From assembly GCF_963924675.1 (NCBI RefSeq), contig NC_089224.1, positions 64,651,464 to 64,715,463 of the forward strand: DNA of 64,000 nt, read 5' to 3'. Below, one piece after another: positions 58,646-64,000 of this stretch. The position numbers were made by a program, and so were the translations under genes. This stretch comes from Phocoena phocoena (lineage: Eukaryota > Chordata > Mammalia > Artiodactyla > Phocoenidae). Position 1 is the stretch's first letter. Each line of letters starts with the position of its first letter. The notes beneath the pieces were generated by a model. It saw only the letters and a list, made by a program, of their open reading frames with translations, was not told where the DNA came from and searched no databases.

Positions 58646-59178
58646 GTGTTTGGACTTGATTCCACGGCAGTGCACGTCTGCCTACCTTTCCTGTCCACTC
58701 AGCTTTACCTTGTGCTGTAAACATCATTTCCCACAAAAGGACATCAACTTCTACAATAGTTTCTTTCCACATAACTATGTCTTATTAAATCAAAACTTTT
58801 TTAAAAGATAAATTAATGTGACATGAGCTTTCTTTATACTTATCAGCAAAATTAAACCCAATCCTGAGTAAGGATGGACATCCTGGAAGGGTAAGTGCAG
58901 CCTTGAATATGTGATATCTTTCAGTTGGGGTGGGTGCTTCTGTGTCCCTTGATAAATACTCGTTTTCTCAGAGCCCATTTAGGGATGGCTGCCTGATGAC
59001 TTGACCTGACTTCCCAGGAAACAGCAAACTGGGTCATACATTAAGCCACAGATCTTTGAGAAAAGTGATAATGACATGATATTTTAATGTTTACCTCTGC
59101 TCATGGTATTACCCATAGAATGGTGATGTAGCATTACACAAATACTTCTTTTCTCTGGGTTTTGTTCTTCCTTTAAAA
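58646..59178. other. Unique sequence
   Basis: No gene or repeat recognised. Confidence 0.5.
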
Positions 59179-59186
59179 TGAGTATC

Positions 59187-59393
59187 GGGCTTTCCTGGTG
59201 GCGCAGTGGTTGAGAGTCTGCCTGCCGATGCAGGGGACACGGGTTCGTGCCCCGGTCCGGGAAGATCCCACATGCCGCGGAGCGGCTGCGCCCGTGAGCC
59301 ATGGCTGCTGAGCCTGCGCGTCCGGAGCCTGTGCTTCGCAACGGGAGAGGCCACAACAGTGAGAGGCCCGCGTACCGCCAAAAAAAAAAAAAC
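59187..59393 (+). mobile_element. CHR SINE (compact whale form)
   Basis: Near-consensus copy from the head at 59187 to an A tail of 12. The target-site duplication gagtatc, with adjoining A's, is at 59180-59186 and 59394-59400. Confidence 0.96.
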
Positions 59394-59400
59394 GAGTATC

Positions 59401-60420
59401 ATTTTACAGCCGCTGTATATTTATTTAATGTTCCATGCCCAGATGTCCCATTTCTCCTGTTTTATGACATAAGAGCAATAAGATTTTTTAATACCATCCA
59501 GGAAAAGATGCTGATTGAATCCAGAAGAGGAAACACAGAAGGTTTTAAGAAAGAGAAGCTTTGTTTAGTGAGATGTTTTATCTCCTGGGTTAGAGCTGTC
59601 ACATCAGTTAGTATTTACTACTTTTTGTCTACAGTTGTAAAGGAATTGATTCTAAATCTTCCAAGGGTATTATATAGGCTTTTAAAAAAGCTTCAGTAAG
59701 GTGTCAACATACTTTAAAATTCAAAGCAAAACAAAAAGACAAGAAGATGCTTCACTTTTTGCTCTTCAGGGAGCAATCTCATGGGAATCTGAAGGACAAC
59801 TGACAGTCAGTCTTCTCTTTATCTCTCAGCTTAACTGGAACACTCGGGGCTTAATATTTGCCAGCCCTAGCCCCTCAACAGTTTTCCTTTTTTGAAAATA
59901 ATTAGAACCAGGAACAATTTACATCAAAGTTCTCAAGCATCAAGATGGTAAACATAGACACTTGTTGATTCCCAGACATAGGGTTCCCGAGTATTTGCTA
60001 GCTTAAGAGAGTGAACCTGTGATTCTTTCAATTTTACGTATTTTTCTCTTGGATCTTTGGTGCAAGTCCAAAGCCAAATTTTTTTTTTAAGTGAACATCC
60101 CCAGAAATATGCCTGCCTTATGTTTCCTAACAAAACTTAAAATCTAATTGGGAAGGATCCTATTTTCCTCTGTAACACTTACCTAAAATGAAAGTACAGA
60201 AGCTTTTAGATAAAGCAGCAAAAGCCCCTGGGTTTGGGGTCCACCTTTGTTTTACAATTGCCCCAAATCTAGAATTTTTTAGGGAGCATGAAACATAGTT
60301 ATATTTTGCTTTTTTTTAAAATAAATATTCTTTAAATGATATGTCCATTTCCCTTTGTATTAAGTGAAAGTTCCAATACCCAGAACAGTAATAGTGTTGT
60401 AATACTGTAGGACATTTCAC
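59401..60420. other. Unique sequence
   Basis: No exon or repeat identified. Frames at 59301-59895 show no domain. Confidence 0.5.
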
Positions 60421-60424
60421 AGTT

Positions 60425-60525
60425 GTTAGAGCACTTTCTTTTCTTTTTATACCATCTCATTTGATCCTTATGACTTCCCCGATAAGACAGGCAAGGGAGG
60501 TGTTATTTAGTATGTGAGTTTTGAG
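60425..60525 (-). repeat. MIR SINE fragment, antisense
   Basis: 'agcactttcttttcttttta' followed by 'ccatctcatttgatcctta' is the complement of the MIR end. Confidence 0.6.
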
Positions 60526-61080
60526 GTTTAGACCAGGCTGAGATACTACAGGCCCCAGGAACAAGCAGCTCGCTGCTAAAGTTGACATATATTAATATTT
60601 ATGTATATGGTTGAAAAACTTTTGTGGTCATCTTATTGTGACAGCCTCATGTTTTATATTTATTTTACCTGAAAGTGTGAGTTGCTCCATTCAAAGGATG
60701 AGGAAGGAGTGAACTTTGAGATTGGTATTAGAAAACAAGGCCTAGTTGAACTCTGCTTAATTCTTATTGGTGAGCTGAGTAGGCTTCCTTAGAAATGCAT
60801 TTAAAATGCAAACTCACATAAGCCTTTTACCTCAGAGCAGCTCCAGCCAGCAGTGCCAGATATCAAAGAAGGGATCTGGGAGTGAACTCATCCATGTGAA
60901 AACACTAGGGGACAAACTTGCAGGCAGTTTTGTTCCATGTCTACCAGACCTTAACCAGCATGTCCAGAATGCTATTAAACTCCATCTTCAGTAGTTTATT
61001 TCTTGGGATGATGTAAATAAGGCTAATTTAAACATGTACTCAGTCATAAATACTACAAGGGTTTTTTCTTTTAAATAAAA
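60526..61080. other. Unique sequence
   Basis: No gene or repeat recognised. Confidence 0.5.
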
Positions 61081-61081
61081 C

Positions 61082-62112
61082 AGCTTATGGAACTCGATAT
61101 CAAAAAAAGAAACAATCCAGTTAAAAAATGGGCCAAAGACCTAAATAGACATTTCACCAAGGAAGACATAGATGGCCAAGAGGCACATGAAAAGATGCTC
61201 AGCATCACTAATTATTAGAGAAATGCAAATCAAAACTACAATGAGATATCACCTCATGCTGGTCAGAATGGCCATTATCAAAAAATCTAGAAACAATAAA
61301 TGCTGGAAAGGGTGTGGTGAAAAGGGAACCCTCTTGCACTGTTGGTGGGAATGTAAATTTATACAGCCACTATGGAAAACAGTATGGAGGTTCCTTAAAA
61401 AACTACAAATAGAACTATCATATGACCCAGCAATCCCGCTACTGGGCATATACCCAGAGAAAACCATAATTCAAAAAGAGACATGTACCACAATGTTCAT
61501 TGCAGAACTATTGACAATAGCCAGGACATGGAAGCAACCTAAGTGTCCATTGACAGGTGAATGGGTAAAGAAGTTGTGGCACATATATATAATGGAATAT
61601 TACTCAGCCATAAAAAGAAACGAAATTGAGTTATTTGTAGTGAGGTGGATGGACCTAGAGTCTGTCATACAGAGTGAAGTAAGTCAGAAAGAGAAAAACA
61701 AATACTGTATGCTAACGCATATATATGGAATCTAAAAAAAAAAAATGGTACTGATGAACCTTGTTGCAGGGCAGGAATAAAGCGGTAGATATAGAGAATG
61801 AACTTGAGGACATGGCGTGGGAGGGCGAAGCTGGGGCAAAGTGAGAGTAGTAACATGGACATATATACACTACCGAGTGTAAAATAGATAGCTGGTGGGA
61901 AGCAGCCGCATAGCACGGGGAGATCGGCTCAGTGCTTTGCGATGACCTACAGGGGTGTGACAGGGTGGATGTGAGGGAGGCTCAAGAGGGAGGAGATATG
62001 TGGACATGTGTATGCATGTGGCTGATTCGCTTTGTTGTGCAACAGAAGCTAACGCAGTATTGTGAAGCAATTATACTCCAGTAAAGGTCTATTTAAAAAT
62101 AAATAAATAAAT
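61082..62112 (+). mobile_element. L1 3' end, sense, 5'-truncated
   Basis: The last 1.0 kb of an L1: ORF2 C-terminus, 3' UTR and a tail of AAAT repeats (62092-62111). The flanks tttaaataaaac (about 61072) and gttaaatgaagc (about 62112) may be a diverged target-site duplication. Confidence 0.88.
61110..61735 (+). pseudogene. L1 ORF2 C-terminal remnant ending at the natural stop
   Basis: After a frame change near 61170, 187 codons are open (61172-61735). They include the Cys-rich motif [18 protein letters not shown] and the family C-terminus MLTHIYGI with its own stop. This is the only ORF2 tail in the window that reaches its natural end in frame. Without the endonuclease and reverse transcriptase it has no activity. 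Confidence 0.88.
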
Positions 62113-62334
62113 GTTAAATGAAGCATAGTGTATATTTAACAAGGCACATCTCGTGCGTAGCTCAAGGACTTTTTACAAAGAGCACACACCCGTGTAACTA
62201 CCATTGTAGATCAAGAAAGAGAACAGCATTCTTGAAGCTCCCTTGATCCCCATTCCAATCACTACCTCCCCCTCCTCCCCAGAGATAACCTCTATCCTGA
62301 CTTCTGTCACCAATGACTAGCTTTTTTGGTTATT

Positions 62335-63590
62335 TTTTTCCAGCTTTATTGAGATATAATTGGCAGATAAAGCTATAATATATTGAAAATATACAACGTG
62401 GTGATTTGACACTGATAGACATTGTGAAATGATGATTATCACAGTCAAGTTAATTAACTCATTCATCACCTCACATGTTTTTTTAGTGAGAATTCTGCTT
62501 TCAGCAAATTTCAGGTACACAGTACATGTTAATAACTATAGTCACCCTGCTGTACATTAGATCTTCAGAACTTATTTATCTTTTAATTTTTTATTGAAGA
62601 ATAGTTGATTTACAATGCTGTGCCAATCTCTGCTGTACAGCAGAGTGACTCAGTTATACACATACAGACATCTTTAGAACTTGTTTATTTTATAAATGGA
62701 CATTTGTACCCTTTGACCACCATCTCCCCGTTCCACCTCCCCACCCCAGTCCCTGGCAACCACCAATCTACTCTTCATTTCTATGAATTCAGCTTTATTT
62801 TGTTTTTAGACTCCACATTTAAGTGATACCTTACAGTATTTGGTTTTCTCTCTCTGGCTTATTTCACTTAGCAGAATGCCCTCCAGTTTCATTCATGTTG
62901 TTGCAAATAGCAGAATTTCCTTCTTTTTTTATGGCTGAGTAATATTCATTGTATTTATATACCACATCTTCTTTATCCATTTATCTGTCATTGGACATGT
63001 AGGTTGTTTCTGTATCTTGGCTATTGTGTATAATGATGCAATGAACATAGGAGTACAGATATCCTTTCGAGATCCTGTTGTCATTTCCTTTGGATAAATA
63101 TCTAGAAGTGTGATTACTGGATCATACGATAGTTCTTTTTTAATTTTTTGAGGAGAGGACCTCCATGTTATTTTCCATAGTGACCTGTGCCAGTGTACAT
63201 TCCCACCAACACTGCACAAGTGTTCCCTTTTCTCCACGTCCACACTGGCTCTCTTATCTCTTGTCTTTTTGATAATAGCCATTCTGTCAGGTTGGCTAAA
63301 AACCCAATAATAGGTGTGAGGTGATATCTCATTGTGGTTTTGATTTGCACTTCTCTGATGATTGGTGATGTTGAGCATCTTTTCATGTATCTCTTGGTCA
63401 TTTGTGTGTCTTCTTCAGAAAAATTTATTTTCCTATTTAGACCCTTTAACCATTTTTTAAAAATTAGATTGTTTGTTTTCTTGCTATTGAGTTGTAAGCA
63501 TTCCTTATATATTTTGGATATTAACCCCTTATTGGATATAGGGTTTGCAAATATATTTTCCCATTCCATAGGTTGTCTTTTCATTTTGTG
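62335..63590 (-). mobile_element. Old L1 3' UTR and ORF2 C-terminus, antisense
   Basis: Complement of an old L1 3' UTR ('cagctttattgagatataat') followed by the ORF2 C-terminal region. Minus-strand open stretches run from 63584 to 63168 and from 63378 to 62929 in different frames. The tail near the ORF2 end reads KCIKKMWYINT-like residues, but the Cys-rich motif is degraded. A short younger L1 is inserted at 62580-62669. Confidence 0.85.
62580..62669 (-). mobile_element. 90-bp L1 tail insertion, antisense, nested in an old L1
   Basis: Complement of the last 90 bases of a whale/artiodactyl-type L1 ('gaagaatagttgatttacaa ... acacatacagac'). The flanking duplication atcttcagaacttatttat (62561-62579) and atctttagaacttgtttat (62670-62688) differs at two sites. 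Confidence 0.9.
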
Positions 63591-63599
63591 GGTTGTGAA

Positions 63600-63755
63600 T
63601 ATCCTCTTTTGTAAAGTGCCTAATCAAGATTTTTGCCCATGTTTTAAAGGTTATCTGCCTTTTTTATTGATTTGTAAGAGTTTTTACATATAAACCATGT
63701 ATAAGTCTTTTGTTGGATATATGTGATGCAGATATCTCCTAATCTATGTAGATGG
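63600..63755 (-). mobile_element. Second old L1 fragment, antisense
   Basis: 'gtgcctaatcaagatttttg', 'ttttattgatttgtaagag' and 'gtcttttgttggatatatg' repeat a part of L1 already covered at 63380-63560, so this is a separate old copy or a duplicated segment. Confidence 0.6.
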
Positions 63756-64000
63756 AGGCTTTTTAAGAAGGGACTGAGAGTTCAGTATGTAGAAAATAGA
63801 ACCAAGGGGTGTGCTCAGCTCTTAAGAAAGTGGGTGTTTGAAGATAATTGAAGGAAGAGCGACCTGGATCTTGTCTTTTTAAAATCTACTGGAACTTTCT
63901 TAAAGTAGAATTCCAAGAGTAGCTGATGCTGCCTCATGTACTTGATATAATTAGTCATTTTTTATTTGGCTGTTCTCTCGCAAGGTAAAAGAGAGTCATT
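63756..64000. other. Unique sequence to the window end
   Basis: No gene or repeat recognised. Confidence 0.5.

Overview
This window is mammalian nuclear DNA, almost certainly from a cetacean (whale or dolphin). The diagnosis rests on repeats. Twelve tRNA-derived CHR-type SINEs start with the head TTCCCTGGTGGCGCAGTGG. Most belong to the roughly 200-bp GC-rich form typical of whales, two are longer, and two are the short CHR form. The L1 copies carry the whale/artiodactyl-type 3' UTR. No bacterial, viral or plasmid gene organisation is present, and I found no CRISPR array, tRNA, rRNA or host protein-coding gene that I can name. The window reads as intergenic or deep intronic sequence.

Layout. 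1-3.4 kb: an old antisense L1, an L2 split by a CHR SINE, a second CHR SINE and an old L1 3' end. 3.4-14.5 kb: mostly unique sequence with MIR fragments, two nested antisense L1 3' ends (5.4-6.2 kb) and two CHR SINEs. 14.5-17 kb: two antisense L1 3' ends on either side of a GC-rich stretch. 19.7-21.4 kb: a 5'-truncated sense L1. 21.4-28 kb: largely unique sequence with MIR, L2 and old L1 pieces. 28.2-33.0 kb: the main element, a 4.8-kb sense L1 inserted in a MIR, with an open ORF1 but an ORF2 that has lost its reverse transcriptase. 34.9-37.3 kb: old antisense L1 including the RT region. 43.3-47.5 kb: two sense L1 copies of different age. 47.5-60 kb: unique sequence with dense MIR, three DNA-transposon fossils (MER5, MER1, MER2 types) and five CHR SINEs. 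61-63.8 kb: a sense L1 3' end followed by an antisense old L1 with a 90-bp younger L1 tail inserted in it.

How the parts relate. Target-site duplications and nesting give relative ages: MIR/L2 first, then old L1 and DNA transposons, then whale/artiodactyl-type L1, then CHR SINEs, which interrupt all of the others. CHR SINEs are mobilised by L1 proteins, so the L1 and SINE content is functionally linked, but no L1 here can move on its own. The only long open frame that looks like a complete protein is L1 ORF1 (28992-29903). I found no previously undescribed biological system. The items most worth checking are the structure of the 4.8-kb L1 (possible 5' transduction; palindromic deletion junction), a SINE intermediate between the long and compact CHR forms, two very short L1 insertions, and one weak exon candidate.
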